Part shown: positions 1-12,392 of the stretch, piece by piece
How positions within the stretch are numbered: position 1 is the first letter of the stretch
Layout: each line of letters begins with the position of its first letter
Assembly: GCA_028279375.1 (NCBI GenBank)
Contig: JANQNW010000008.1
Location: 1 to 64,000 of the forward strand
Direction of reading: 5' to 3'
Length of the DNA: 64,000 bases
DNA from: Phycisphaerales bacterium
GTDB lineage: Bacteria; Planctomycetota; Phycisphaerae; Phycisphaerales; UBA1924
Position numbers and translations under genes: made by a program
The notes under the pieces: generated by a model
Databases searched by the model: none
What the model saw: the letters and a program-made list of their open reading frames with translations, nothing else
Told to the model about the DNA's origin: nothing

Positions 1-1
1 G

Positions 2-1198
2 CAGCGGGAGGACGCGCTCATCGAATGGGCCCCCGCCCTTGCGGCCGAGCACGATCGCGTAGATCTCCTCGACCTGGTCGGGCGTGCGATTCGGCCTGGC
101 CGCGAGGGCGGAGGCCCATTCGATGAGCGCGTCCTCGCGCTGCAGTTCAATGGACCGGCGATTCCGGTGTCGCCGGCCACCCGTGCAGATCTTTCGATCG
201 CCGCCTACGCCGGCCCGACAAGCTCCACAAGCATCGCGAAGTCGCCGGGCCCCGACCTCGCCGGCCTTGATCGCCTTGTCATCTACAACTTCGGCGGCCC
301 CTGCGCCTTCTGCACCTTCCAGTGGCTCACGCAGATCCTTCTCTGGTTCCTCAACTTCGTCCACTCCTACATCGTCTTCGACTGGGCGCTCTCGATCATG
401 CTCCTCGTGCTCGTGGTGCGCTCGATCCTGCACCCGATCACCAAGAAGAGCCAGATCGGCATGCAGCGCTTCAGCAAGCACATGCAGGAACTGCAGCCGA
501 AGATGGAGAAGATCAAGGAGCGCTATCGCAACGATCCGAAACGCCAGCAGCAGGAACTCCTCAAGCTCCAGCGCGAGGAAGGCATGGGTCTTCAGCACAT
601 GCTCGGCTGCTTCCCGATGTTCCTCCAGACGCCCGTCTGGATTGCGCTCTATGCGATGCTCTTTTTCGTCTTCGAGCTCCGCCATGAGCCCGCGTTCTTC
701 GGTGTCTTCCAGGCGATCACCGGTGGACGCTGGAACTTCCTTTCCGATCTCAGCGCACCGGATCAATTCATCAGCTTCGGACGCAGCATTCTCACGATCC
801 CGCTCTTCGGAGACATCGAGTCGATCAACATCCTGCCTTTCTTCCTCGGGCTCGTCTTCTTCCTGCAGCAGAAGTACCTCACGCCGCCCACCACGGCCAA
901 CCTCACGCCGGAGCAGAAGTCGCAGCAGAAGATGATCAAGATCATGATGGTCATCCTCTTCCCGGTGATCATGTACAACGCGCCCAGCGGCCTCTCCATC
1001 TACTTCATCACGAACTCCACGCTCGGCATCCTCGAAAGCCGCTACATCCGCGCCCACATCGATCAGATGGATCTCACGCCGCAGAAGAAGCAGCCGCCGA
1101 AGAAGAAGGTCGCCAACCAGGCGGTTCCGGCGTCGCCGTTCTCGAAGAACAAAGACCCCAAGGGCGGCCAGAGCTACAAGCAGCGCCGGAAGAAGTGA
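2..1198 (+). CDS. yidC: Membrane protein insertase YidC, 3' part (5' end outside window)
   Basis: The frame is open from base 2, so the gene starts left of the window and only the C-terminal ~398 residues are seen. YidC/Oxa1 proteins insert and fold inner-membrane proteins alone or with SecYEG. The visible part holds the end of the periplasmic domain and the conserved insertase core: a first hydrophobic segment near base 310, then VLVVRSILHP with the arginine that sits in the hydrophilic groove, a charged coiled cytoplasmic hairpin (KMEKIKERYRNDPKRQQQEL), the CFPMFLQTPVWIALY helix, and the last helices ending in APSGLSIYFITNS. The tail is very basic (QKKQPPKKK, KQRRKK), as expected for a ribosome-binding C-terminus. 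mnmE starts one base after the stop, so the two are probably co-transcribed, as in many bacteria. Confidence 0.95.
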   Translation, partial: QREDALIEWAPALAAEHDRVDLLDLVGRAIRPGREGGGPFDERVLALQFNGPAIPVSPATRADLSIAAYAGPTSSTSIAKSPGPDLAGLDRLVIYNFGGPCAFCTFQWLTQILLWFLNFVHSYIVFDWALSIMLLVLVVRSILHPITKKSQIGMQRFSKHMQELQPKMEKIKERYRNDPKRQQQELLKLQREEGMGLQHMLGCFPMFLQTPVWIALYAMLFFVFELRHEPAFFGVFQAITGGRWNFLSDLSAPDQFISFGRSILTIPLFGDIESINILPFFLGLVFFLQQKYLTPPTTANLTPEQKSQQKMIKIMMVILFPVIMYNAPSGLSIYFITNSTLGILESRYIRAHIDQMDLTPQKKQPPKKKVANQAVPASPFSKNKDPKGGQSYKQRRKK

Positions 1199-1199
1199 G

Positions 1200-2552
1200 A
1201 TGAAAACGGGCGACACGATCCTCGCCCCCGCCACGCCGCCCGGTCGCTCGGCGCTCGCCATCATCAGGCTCTCCGGACCCGGCGTTCCCGACATCCTGCG
1301 CGCGCGACTCACGACACTCTCTCAAGAGCGCGGTCTGCACCGCACAAGACTCAGACTCTGGAATGACCTCGAACTCCCCGTCGGCCTGCTCCTCGCGCCC
1401 AAACCCGCCTCGTACACAGGCGAGTCCATCGCCGAGATCCTGATCCCGGGCAATCCGCAGCTCATGCAGCGCCTCAGCGCATTCCTCCTGCGCGAGCACG
1501 CCCAGCTTCGCCTCGCAGAACCCGGCGAGTTCACGGCCCGCGCATTTCTCAATGGCCGGATGACGATCGAACAGGCTGAGGGCGTGGCGCTCGCAATAGC
1601 CTCCGAGAATGACGCCCAACTCGCAGCGGCCCGCGCACTGCTGGACGGCGACGCAGGCGACTCCCACCGCACGGCGGCCGAGGAGATCGCGCGCCTGCTG
1701 GCGCTCGTTGAAGCAGGCATCGACTTCACCGACCAGGAGGATGTCGTACCCATCGCGCCGGATGATCTCGACGCCTCGATCGCAGCGCTCTGCGCTCAAC
1801 TCGACGCCAACCTCGCTGGCGCCGCACCATCGGAGAGCCTGCAGGAATTGCCGCGCATCGTGCTCGTCGGACGACCGAACTCCGGAAAATCCACGCTCTT
1901 CAACGCGCTCCTGGGAAGAACGCGCGCCGTCGTCTCCGAGACGCCCGGTTCAACGCGCGACGCGCTCGAAGAGACGATTCCTCTTGGTCGCCCTGAGGAC
2001 GGCTTCGCGATCCTCATCGACCTCGCCGGACTCGACGAATCGCTCGCTGGCCGGAGCGATGTCGAACGCGAGTCACAGGATCGAGCGAGAGCGACGATCG
2101 CCGGCGCGGACGCCATAATCCACTGCGACCCATCCGGACGATTTCAGCTTCCGGATCTGCCGGCGCAGACGCCGATGATCCGCGTGCGCACGAAAGCCGA
2201 TCTCCCGAACGCCACGAGCGATGCCCACGGCGATCTCAGTGTCTGCGCGCTCGATCAGTGGAATCTCCCGGCGCTGCGCCGCGCCATCGCCGATCTCGCA
2301 GGCGCCTCCCGCGCAGGCGAGCGCCTCACGCTCCTGCCCAGGCACCGAACGGCTCTCGAAGAAACGCGCGATGCGCTCCTCGGCGTTCACGAAACGCTCC
2401 ACGCGCAGTCCCAGCGCCGCACGCTCGAACATCCCGAGCGACTGGCTTTCGATCTTCGCCGTGCGCTCGACGCGGTCGGACAGATCGCAGGTGATGTCCC
2501 ACCCGATGACGTCATCGGGCGCATCTTCGCCTCATTCTGCGTTGGCAAGTAG
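1200..2552 (+). CDS. mnmE: tRNA uridine-5-carboxymethylaminomethyl modification GTPase MnmE
   Basis: MnmE works with MnmG to modify U34 of certain tRNAs at the wobble position. The 450-residue length is usual. The N-terminal tetrahydrofolate-binding domain begins with DTILAPATPPGRSALAIIRL and contains the family motif EPGEFTARAFLNGRM. The G domain is inserted in the helical domain: P-loop GRPNSGKSTL, G3 DLAG, and a G4 that reads TKAD instead of NKxD. The protein ends in CVGK, matching the catalytic C-[IVL]-G-K tail of the family. It sits one base after yidC, the classic yidC-mnmE arrangement. It converges on the minus-strand gene at 2555 with only two bases between stops. Confidence 0.96.
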   Translation: MKTGDTILAPATPPGRSALAIIRLSGPGVPDILRARLTTLSQERGLHRTRLRLWNDLELPVGLLLAPKPASYTGESIAEILIPGNPQLMQRLSAFLLREHAQLRLAEPGEFTARAFLNGRMTIEQAEGVALAIASENDAQLAAARALLDGDAGDSHRTAAEEIARLLALVEAGIDFTDQEDVVPIAPDDLDASIAALCAQLDANLAGAAPSESLQELPRIVLVGRPNSGKSTLFNALLGRTRAVVSETPGSTRDALEETIPLGRPEDGFAILIDLAGLDESLAGRSDVERESQDRARATIAGADAIIHCDPSGRFQLPDLPAQTPMIRVRTKADLPNATSDAHGDLSVCALDQWNLPALRRAIADLAGASRAGERLTLLPRHRTALEETRDALLGVHETLHAQSQRRTLEHPERLAFDLRRALDAVGQIAGDVPPDDVIGRIFASFCVGK

Positions 2553-2554
2553 AC

Positions 2555-3037
2555 TTAGACGCTTCGCTGCGCAATCTGCAGCGCCGCTGCGTCCATGAAA
2601 TCCTCGAGATACTTCTCGATGAACTTCTCGACGGACGCCACGGTCGATTCGTGATCCATACCCCAGCAACTCACCAGGCAGTCAGTGAACTCCAGGTCCA
2701 TCTGCACGATCAGATAGTCATCAACGACGAAGACGGAGTCGAGCTTGTCCGCAAGGTACGCGGCATACGCATTGACGCCCGGTCCGCCGATGCTCACCGT
2801 CGGACAGTGCGTCAACTCTTCGTTGTTCATCCGCCAGATGTCGGAGCAGACGACGACATCGAACGCAGGAGCGTCGGAGCCGCTCACCGGATCAAGATGC
2901 TCCTCGCGCCAGCGCAGCATCAGATCGCGCACGTGATACGCGAGCGGCCGGTCTCCCGATTCCGAACGCAGGTGCGCGCCCGTCACCACGAGTATCAGCC
3001 GGTCCGAATCAATCTGTCGCAACTCATGCTGGCTCAT
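2555..3037 (-). CDS. Conserved hypothetical protein, last gene of the carB run
   Basis: A 160-residue soluble protein that I do not recognise. The reading frame stays open further upstream into nnrD, but the ATG at 3037 is preferred: it lies 29 nt after the nnrD stop and has a purine-rich AGGGGCGAGG just before it. There is no signal peptide or membrane segment. A first beta-strand (RLILVVTGAHLR) is followed by FDVVVCSDIWRMNNEEL and a glycine-rich SIGGPGVNAYAAYL stretch, then VFVVDDYLIVQMD and a cysteine-containing end of strand (DCLVSCWGMDHE) before an amphipathic C-terminal helix. This alternation suggests a small alpha/beta fold. It is the fourth gene after carB, the LEA14-like lipoprotein and nnrD, so it is probably expressed with them. 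No function can be assigned from sequence. Confidence 0.75.
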   Translation of the reverse strand: MSQHELRQIDSDRLILVVTGAHLRSESGDRPLAYHVRDLMLRWREEHLDPVSGSDAPAFDVVVCSDIWRMNNEELTHCPTVSIGGPGVNAYAAYLADKLDSVFVVDDYLIVQMDLEFTDCLVSCWGMDHESTVASVEKFIEKYLEDFMDAAALQIAQRSV

Positions 3038-3066
3038 TCCTCGCCCCTGCCTAATCGTAGCCGCCG

Positions 3067-3996
3067 TCAGGCGCGCTCGGCGCGATCCCGCAATGTCTCG
3101 ATCGCCGCCGGAAGCTCCGCCGTGAGCTCCATCGCCAACAAGCCTCCCGAAGCGCCCCGGCGCACATGCCACTGCTCGCCGGCCAGGGCGTGCGCCTGCA
3201 CCGCGAGTCGGGCGCAATCAAAGAGCGTCAGCGGCGCCTCGCCCTTGCCGTAGAACTGCGCCACGAAGGACGCCGCAACGCCAGTCAGCACGTCTCCGAC
3301 TCCCGCTGTCGCAAGCGCCGCATTCTCGATGCGGCAGACCCAACTTTCTCGACCATCGCTGACGACCGTGTTCGCGCCCTTCAGCACGACGATCGCGCCA
3401 ACCTTCAAGGCAAGCCGCTCCGCGGCGATGGTCCGCGTCTTCGCGTCCTTCGCGTCGGCGTCGATCTCTCCCGCCTCCGCGAGACGCGAATACTCGCCCG
3501 GGTGCGGCGTCAGAATCGCCGGCGCCTGGATCTGGTTAATGGCGTTCGGAATCGAAGCGATTACATTCAGCGCGTCCGCATCGATCACCACCGGTGTGCG
3601 CCGCTGGGCAAGACATCGCAATGTCGCCACACTCGGACCCTGTCCGAGCCCAAGGCCCGGCCCGATCGCGATCGCATCCGCCTCGAGAATCAGGTCGTCG
3701 ATCACGCCGGAGGCCGCATGACCATTGATCATGTGTTCGTGATCCACCGGAAGCGCGACGCCCGTCGCCGACGGGACAACCGCAAGACCCGCATGCAGCA
3801 GCGGCTCCGGCATCGCCAGGCGCGCAAGGCCGCATCCGGATCGAAGCGCCGCAACCGCCGAGAGGCATGGGCCCCCGACCATCACGACGCCGTCGTGCAT
3901 ACGCCCGCCGATCACCGCAACGGTGCCGAACGTCCCCTTATGACCACGAGGATCGCGAGCAGGCACGGCTGGCAGGGGGCGTTCCTCGCTCGTCAT
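3067..3996 (-). CDS. nnrD: ADP-dependent NAD(P)H-hydrate dehydratase
   Basis: NnrD dehydrates the damaged cofactor NAD(P)HX back to NAD(P)H at the expense of ADP (bacterial form) and acts in the cytoplasm. The 309-residue protein has the ribokinase-like YjeF C-terminal fold: GTFGTVAVIGG near residues 22-31, GPGLG, PVVIDADALN, ILTPHPGEY, VVLKGANTVV and the signature ATAGVGDVLTGV with the catalytic aspartate. The partner epimerase domain (YjeF_N/NnrE) is not fused and not found in this window. The start ATG overlaps the stop of the upstream lipoprotein gene (ATGA), so the two are translationally coupled. The assignment to this family is firm; the ADP rather than ATP preference is inferred from the bacterial family. 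Confidence 0.92.
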   Translation of the reverse strand: MTSEERPLPAVPARDPRGHKGTFGTVAVIGGRMHDGVVMVGGPCLSAVAALRSGCGLARLAMPEPLLHAGLAVVPSATGVALPVDHEHMINGHAASGVIDDLILEADAIAIGPGLGLGQGPSVATLRCLAQRRTPVVIDADALNVIASIPNAINQIQAPAILTPHPGEYSRLAEAGEIDADAKDAKTRTIAAERLALKVGAIVVLKGANTVVSDGRESWVCRIENAALATAGVGDVLTGVAASFVAQFYGKGEAPLTLFDCARLAVQAHALAGEQWHVRRGASGGLLAMELTAELPAAIETLRDRAERA

Positions 3997-4523
3997 CCGC
4001 CCGCACCCTCACTCGGAGGCGCGTTGGCGTCCCGGAACGTGCCGCGCTCGACGAACGCGACCTTCGGACGCCGGATGCCGACATCAAAGAGCAGATCAGA
4101 CAAATTGCCCGGCGTGATGTACACGAGCACGCCGGAAACCTGAAAACGCACGCCGCTCTGCACGAGCTCATCCGGCGAACCTGCGTAATCTTCGTGACTG
4201 ATCGAGGCCGGGAGCTGAAGCGTCTGCGTGCCATAACGCGGCAGCGTCACCTCGGCAGAACGCACGCCGTTGAAGACCGTCTTCCCATCAAGCAGGACTC
4301 GGTACTGCACGGCGTGCAGCGGCAGCGGCTCATCGTTGGAGTTCTCGCCCTCGAGCGTGAACGAGATCACGAACCCCTCGTCGCTCTCATCCGTCACCGA
4401 CGCGCCCGTCACGCGCAGCGTCGGCGCCGCCCACTTCGAGCAGCCTCCGCCGAGACCGACGACGCAGAGCAGGAAGATCCCCGTCAGCGCGCGCTGGAGT
4501 TGAAGCTCTGAACCGCTGCTCAT
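3993..4523 (-). CDS. Putative lipoprotein with LEA14/WHy-like domain
   Basis: A 176-residue exported protein. Residues 10-28 form a hydrophobic signal ending in GLGGGC. This resembles a lipobox, although the leucine is one position off the consensus. The mature part reads as a small beta-sandwich: VTDESDEGFVISFTLEGEN, then PLPLHAVQYRVLLDGKTVF and RYGTQTLQLPASI. This is the pattern of LEA type 2 / WHy (water stress and hypersensitive response) domains, which often occur in single-copy bacterial lipoproteins. It starts 18 nt after carB and overlaps nnrD by 4 nt, so it belongs to the same minus-strand run. Role unknown; the fold assignment is an inference from the residue pattern. Confidence 0.75.
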   Translation of the reverse strand: MSSGSELQLQRALTGIFLLCVVGLGGGCSKWAAPTLRVTGASVTDESDEGFVISFTLEGENSNDEPLPLHAVQYRVLLDGKTVFNGVRSAEVTLPRYGTQTLQLPASISHEDYAGSPDELVQSGVRFQVSGVLVYITPGNLSDLLFDVGIRRPKVAFVERGTFRDANAPPSEGAGG

Positions 4524-4541
4524 GCGCTCAGGGTACCCGGT

Positions 4542-8012
<3,471 letters not shown>

Positions 8013-8146
8013 TCAGCACTCCGCATCGCGGGGGTCGTCATGGCGCAAACGCCCAGAGAGTAAGGGCCCCCGCACCGCCGGGCAACGCATCAACTCGTCG
8101 AATTCCGAATCTCGCTCGCCTTCGGCGCCGCCGCTACCCTGTCCGC

Positions 8147-8965
8147 GTGTCAGGGACGACCACCATCGCGATCGTGCTTCTTGCCTACCTTCTCTGGGTC
8201 GGCTTCGCCCAGTACATCCGGGCTCTCAACGTGCGCGCCGGCGACCCCGAGGACTTCCGCGTCGGCGTCGCGATGCTTGTCACCAAGGTGTACGCCCGAC
8301 TCTTCCAGCGCCTCCGGGTCACCGGGCGTCAGCACATTCCGCGCGGCATCGACCCCGGCCCCCTGATCGTGGTCTCCAACCACACTGCAGGCATCGACCC
8401 CATCCTCATTCAGGCCGTCTGCCCGTTCGAGGTGCGCTGGATGATGGCCGAGGACATGCGCGCCCCCGCCGCCGAGCCTCTCTGGAAGTGGCTCCGCATC
8501 ATCTTCGTTGATCGCATGGGCGAGCGCTCCGATGGCGCCATCCGAGACGCCATGCGCTGGGTCCGCGACGGCAAGGTCCTGGGTGTCTTCCCGGAGGGTC
8601 ATATCGAGCGTCCCGGAGAGGCCGTCCTCCCGTTCCTTCCGGGCGTCACGCTGATCGCCGCGCGATCACGCGCCCGCATCCTCCCGGTCATCGTCCGCGG
8701 CACGCCGCGCGTCGATCCGGCCTTCCGAAGCCTCATCATCCGCGGTCGCTGCCGCCTCGAGTTCCTTCCGATCATCGAAGCTGCCGAAGCCAAGGCCATG
8801 GGTCGCGATCTCGCGCAAAAACTGCGCGAGCTCTACCTCGAGCACACCGGCTGGCCCGCCAACGACGAGCCGCCTCAACTCATTGATGGCGACTGGGTCT
8901 ACTCCGAAAGCGCCCGAGCTGTCTCGAGAGCGCCGGAAGCGCGTTCATTCCTCTTCCGCGCCTGA
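8147..8965 (+). CDS. 1-acyl-sn-glycerol-3-phosphate acyltransferase-like protein (PlsC family)
   Basis: A 272-residue membrane-associated acyltransferase that probably transfers an acyl chain to lysophosphatidic acid or a related lipid at the inner membrane. The N-terminus is a single hydrophobic helix (TTIAIVLLAYLLWVGFA). Motif I reads NHTAGID, keeping the HX4D catalytic pair. Motif III reads FPEGHIERPG, close to the usual FPEGTRS but with His-Ile-Glu after the glycine, so the substrate may differ. A further conserved IVRGTPRVDPAF follows. The GTG start at 8147 gives the membrane helix right at the N-terminus; no upstream ATG in frame fits better. It is divergent from carB with 134 nt between them, in which I see no clear promoter. 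Confidence 0.88.
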   Translation: MSGTTTIAIVLLAYLLWVGFAQYIRALNVRAGDPEDFRVGVAMLVTKVYARLFQRLRVTGRQHIPRGIDPGPLIVVSNHTAGIDPILIQAVCPFEVRWMMAEDMRAPAAEPLWKWLRIIFVDRMGERSDGAIRDAMRWVRDGKVLGVFPEGHIERPGEAVLPFLPGVTLIAARSRARILPVIVRGTPRVDPAFRSLIIRGRCRLEFLPIIEAAEAKAMGRDLAQKLRELYLEHTGWPANDEPPQLIDGDWVYSESARAVSRAPEARSFLFRA

Positions 8966-9176
8966 CGATCCGCAGCTTTATTGGCCGGACCCCCAAAGTC
9001 GCGCCCCCGATTCGCCGACCTCTCCTCCGCGCCGAGACTCATTCCACGTCCGGCCGCGTTCCGGGAGCGAGCGAAATACACCTCGTTCATGAGCGCGGAT
9101 ATGCAGGTCGGCCTCTCCGAACGCCGATTCTGGAGTCGGAAATACGGTGGAAGTCTCGGCAGGAAGGAGCCTTGCC

Positions 9177-9353
9177 GTGGCGGACACTCGCAGTCAGGCG
9201 GAGCAGGCGCTGATCGACTCTCGACGCCTCTTCCAGCGCCATCTCTCCACATGGGCGATGGATTGCCTCGCGTTGAGACAGCGCGGCCTCGACCGACCGA
9301 GTGCGCGCACGGGAATGTACCCAGCGCAGCCGGCGTTCAAGATCGCCGCCTGA
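9177..9353 (+). CDS. Small putative protein upstream of fliD
   Basis: A 58-codon frame that starts with GTG and is preceded by a very strong Shine-Dalgarno run (AGGAAGGAG, 7 nt spacer). The peptide begins MADTRSQAEQALIDSRRLFQ, is rich in arginine and glutamine, and looks mostly helical. It ends AQPAFKIAA. It lies 103 nt before fliD on the same strand, in the 491-nt gap between the acyltransferase and fliD. The ribosome site is better than those of many real genes here, which is the main reason to call it. I recognise no family. The rest of this gap (8966-9176 and 9354-9456) shows nothing I can name, and no sigma-28 or sigma-54 promoter that meets consensus. Confidence 0.45.
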   Translation: MADTRSQAEQALIDSRRLFQRHLSTWAMDCLALRQRGLDRPSARTGMYPAQPAFKIAA

Positions 9354-9456
9354 CGTTCGGGCGCTCTCTACTTCGCAAAGACCCGCCACCGCGCGATCGA
9401 TTCGATCGGCCGTCGCGCCATTCTGCGCACGCGCCCGTCCGGCTGGAGATTCTGAG

Positions 9457-12321
9457 ATGAGTGGCATCACATCAGGCGTTGGCATCTTTTCAGGCATCGA
9501 CTCGGCGTCGCTGATTTCGCAGCTGCTCGCCATCGAGTCGCGCCCCAAGGTCGCGGCGCAGCAGCGCCTCCTCGAACTGCAGACGCAGCAGGGCGCCTAC
9601 CTCGACATCAACTCCACCCTCCTCGGCCTTAAGAGCGCCGCCGACGCCTTCCGCGCGCAGAATATCTTCCGAGGCGCCACGGCCAGCACCTCCAACGCCG
9701 AACTCCTCACCGCCACCGCAAGCGCCGGCGCCACCGAGGGCTCATTCAAGTTCACCGTCGATCGCCTCGTCTCGACCCACCAGTCCATCTCCCGCGGCTT
9801 CACAGACCAGGACACCTCAGGCGTCGGCGCGTCGAGCTTCTCATTCGAACTCGGTGGCGGCGCCGTCACCAACGAGACGCTCCTCTCAGAACTCAACGGC
9901 GGCGCCGGCGTCGCCCGCGGCAAGTTCCGCATCACAGACTCTCTCGGTGGTTCCGCCGTCATCGATCTCTCCCGCGCCGTCACCGTCGATGACCTTCTCA
10001 ATGCCGTCAACGGCGCCAACGGAATCGATGTCAGCGCTTCCGTCGATGGCTACGGCCTCAAGATCGCGGACAACAACGCCGGCGCCCTCACTGTCGCCGA
10101 CGAGTTCGGATTCACCACCGCATCCAGCCTCAATCTCACCGGCTCCGGCGTCGAGGTGACCAGCGGACAGCTGCTCAGCCTGAACGGCTTCACGCCCCTC
10201 TCGTCACTCAACGATGGCAATGGCGTCTCCTTCGGTGAAGGCGGCGTCGCCGCGCCCGATGACTTCACCGTCACCGCGCGCGACGGAACCTCCTACGGCA
10301 TCTACCTCGGCAAGGAAGAAGACGTCGATGGCAACGTCATCCGCAACGCCGCAACGACAATCCAGGACGTCATCGACCGAGTCGCCGATGAGACCGGCGG
10401 ACACGTCGTCCTCCAGATCAACGCCGGCGGAACGGGCTTCGATGTTGTCGACACCGTCGGCGGCGGCGGCAATCTCACGATCGCGGCAGCCGCCACCGGC
10501 CGCTCAACCGCAGAGGACCTCGGCATCGATGTCGATGTCGCCGCGGACACTGCCAATGGCTCGAAGATCCTTGCAGGCATCAACACCGTCCTCGGCGCCT
10601 CACTCAATGGCGGCGCCGGAGTCGATGCCGGCGACTTCAATATCACCGGCCGCGATGGCACGCTCTTCAACGTCACCTTCGCAGCCGAGTCAGACCTCGC
10701 CGAGATCATCACGGCGATCAACGACGCCAGCACAGCCGCCGGCGCCAATGTCACCGCTTCCATCAACAACGCAGGCAACGGCATTCAGCTCAACGATTCA
10801 ACCGCCTCCGGATCGATCATCAGCAACTTCATTGTCCAGGACGCCGTCGGCACGGCTGCCGCCGACCTGAACATCGAGACCGATGTCGCCGGCGTCGCCG
10901 AGAGCGCCGTCCAGTCCGGCAATCTTCAGATCAAGTACATCTCCAACGCCACGCTCCTCTCCGACCTCAACCTCGGCGCCGGCATCGGCGCTGGAACAAT
11001 TCGATTCACCGACGCCAGCGGCGACATCGCCTCCGTTGATATCAACGCCGGCGTCAAGACCGTGCATGACCTCCTCGGGCGAATCAATGGCCTCGCCGTC
11101 GACGTCATCGCGCGCATCAACGACAACGGCGACGGCATCATCATCGAAGCCGACCCCATCGACCCGGGCTCGAACGCCATCAAAGTCGAAGATGTCACCG
11201 GCTCCGTCGCCAGCAGCCTCGGCATCCTCGGCGAAGCCGAAGATCCGCTGACGAGCAACACCATCGACGGCTCCTTCGAGCGCGTCGTCGATTTCGAGAC
11301 CACCGACACGCTGCAGGACATCGTCGAGAAGATCAACTCCGCAGGCGTCGGCGTCGACGCGACCATCCTCAACGCCGGCTCCGGTCCCACACCCTTCAAG
11401 ATCAGCTTCACCTCGGAGACAACCGGGCGTATCGGTCGCTTCATCGTCGACACCGGCGGATTCGACCTCGGCCTCAACACGCTCTCGCGCGGCGAGGACT
11501 CACTCGCCTTCTACGGCGCCGAAGACCCCGCCGACGCAGTGCTCGTGACGAGCTCGACGAACACGCTCGACAATCTCATCAGCGGCGTGACCATCAACAT
11601 CTCCGGCGCCAGCGACGAGGTCGTCGAGGTCAACGTGCAGCGTGATCTCGCCGGCATCGAGACGACGATCGACTCATTCGTGACGTCCTTCAACGGCGCG
11701 CTCGATCGCATCGACTTCCACGGCCGATTCGACGCCGAGACGGAAACACGCGGCGTGCTCCTCGGCGATTCCACCATCAGCAATATCAAACGCCGCCTGC
11801 TCACCACAGTGCAGGGCAACCCGCGCAATGTCTCCAACGGAACCTTCGATCGACTCTTCCAGGTCGGCGTGAAGATCGGCAGCGGCGGCCAGCTCGAGTT
11901 CGATCGCGATCAGTTCCGCAGCGCCTACGAACAGGATCCGGAAGGCGTCGAGGCGCTCTTCGCCGCGTTCGAGCAGGAAAGCTCCGAAGACACCGTCATC
12001 TTCAATGAAGCAGGCGAGGCCATCGGCTCCACGCCCAATGATGAGATCGTCTCCATCACCGCCGGCGTCGCCGAGATCATCAGTGAGCTCTCCGAGCAGT
12101 TCACCGACTCGATCGACGGCACGCTGACCCGCCGGAAGAACCTGCTCGACACGCAGATCCAGCTCCAGGAAGACCGCATCGAACAGTTCGACGCGCTCCT
12201 GGAGATCAAGCGCATCCGTCTCGAGCAGCAGTTCGTCGGTCTCGAACAGGCCCTCGCCGGACTCCAGACACAGCAGGCTGCGCTCGGCTCCCTCAGCGCC
12301 GTCACATCGCCGCTTGGATAA
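9457..12321 (+). CDS. fliD: Flagellar hook-associated protein 2 (filament cap) FliD, enlarged form
   Basis: FliD caps the flagellum and directs flagellin polymerisation outside the cell. The start ATG at 9457 has GGAG 9 nt upstream and gives the typical N-terminus (MSGITSGVGIFSGIDSASLI, then LISQLLAIESRPKVAAQQRL). The C-terminal domain is also typical: GVTINISGAS, a long coiled coil around LTRRKNLLDTQIQLQEDRIE, and the final LEQQFVGLEQALAGLQTQQA. The protein is 954 residues, roughly twice the usual 450-500. The extra length lies between residues 140 and 590 and consists of four related flagellin_IN-type units. It is followed by fliS and a small unknown gene, so this is a filament-cap cluster; no flagellin gene is in the window. 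Confidence 0.93.
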   Translation: MSGITSGVGIFSGIDSASLISQLLAIESRPKVAAQQRLLELQTQQGAYLDINSTLLGLKSAADAFRAQNIFRGATASTSNAELLTATASAGATEGSFKFTVDRLVSTHQSISRGFTDQDTSGVGASSFSFELGGGAVTNETLLSELNGGAGVARGKFRITDSLGGSAVIDLSRAVTVDDLLNAVNGANGIDVSASVDGYGLKIADNNAGALTVADEFGFTTASSLNLTGSGVEVTSGQLLSLNGFTPLSSLNDGNGVSFGEGGVAAPDDFTVTARDGTSYGIYLGKEEDVDGNVIRNAATTIQDVIDRVADETGGHVVLQINAGGTGFDVVDTVGGGGNLTIAAAATGRSTAEDLGIDVDVAADTANGSKILAGINTVLGASLNGGAGVDAGDFNITGRDGTLFNVTFAAESDLAEIITAINDASTAAGANVTASINNAGNGIQLNDSTASGSIISNFIVQDAVGTAAADLNIETDVAGVAESAVQSGNLQIKYISNATLLSDLNLGAGIGAGTIRFTDASGDIASVDINAGVKTVHDLLGRINGLAVDVIARINDNGDGIIIEADPIDPGSNAIKVEDVTGSVASSLGILGEAEDPLTSNTIDGSFERVVDFETTDTLQDIVEKINSAGVGVDATILNAGSGPTPFKISFTSETTGRIGRFIVDTGGFDLGLNTLSRGEDSLAFYGAEDPADAVLVTSSTNTLDNLISGVTINISGASDEVVEVNVQRDLAGIETTIDSFVTSFNGALDRIDFHGRFDAETETRGVLLGDSTISNIKRRLLTTVQGNPRNVSNGTFDRLFQVGVKIGSGGQLEFDRDQFRSAYEQDPEGVEALFAAFEQESSEDTVIFNEAGEAIGSTPNDEIVSITAGVAEIISELSEQFTDSIDGTLTRRKNLLDTQIQLQEDRIEQFDALLEIKRIRLEQQFVGLEQALAGLQTQQAALGSLSAVTSPLG
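9874..11226 (+). repeat. Four tandem flagellin_IN-like units inside fliD
   Basis: Protein-level repeats at about residues 140-228, 245-357, 374-474 and 497-591. Each opens with a version of L-x2-LN-x-G-x-GV (SELNGGAGV, SSLNDGNGV, ASLNGGAGV, SDLNLGAGI), continues with a beta-hairpin ending in D-G, then a helix of the type DLLNAVNGA / EIITAINDA / DLLGRINGL, and closes with an I-N-D/AGG-I strand pattern and a short helix ending in LNI or LGI. The units have diverged at the DNA level, so this is an old expansion. The family link (flagellin hook IN motif) is from pattern recognition, not a search. Confidence 0.7.
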
Positions 12322-12392
12322 GAACGACGGACGATAAGGAATCACGAAGGACGCTGAAGTCGCGTACGTGAACATCCGATATCTGGGGCCAT

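Noticed and set aside
9087..9548. 153-codon minus-strand frame across the gap before fliD
   Set aside because: It overlaps the fliD start and the small plus-strand frame, has no ribosome site, and its content is Arg/Ser rich.
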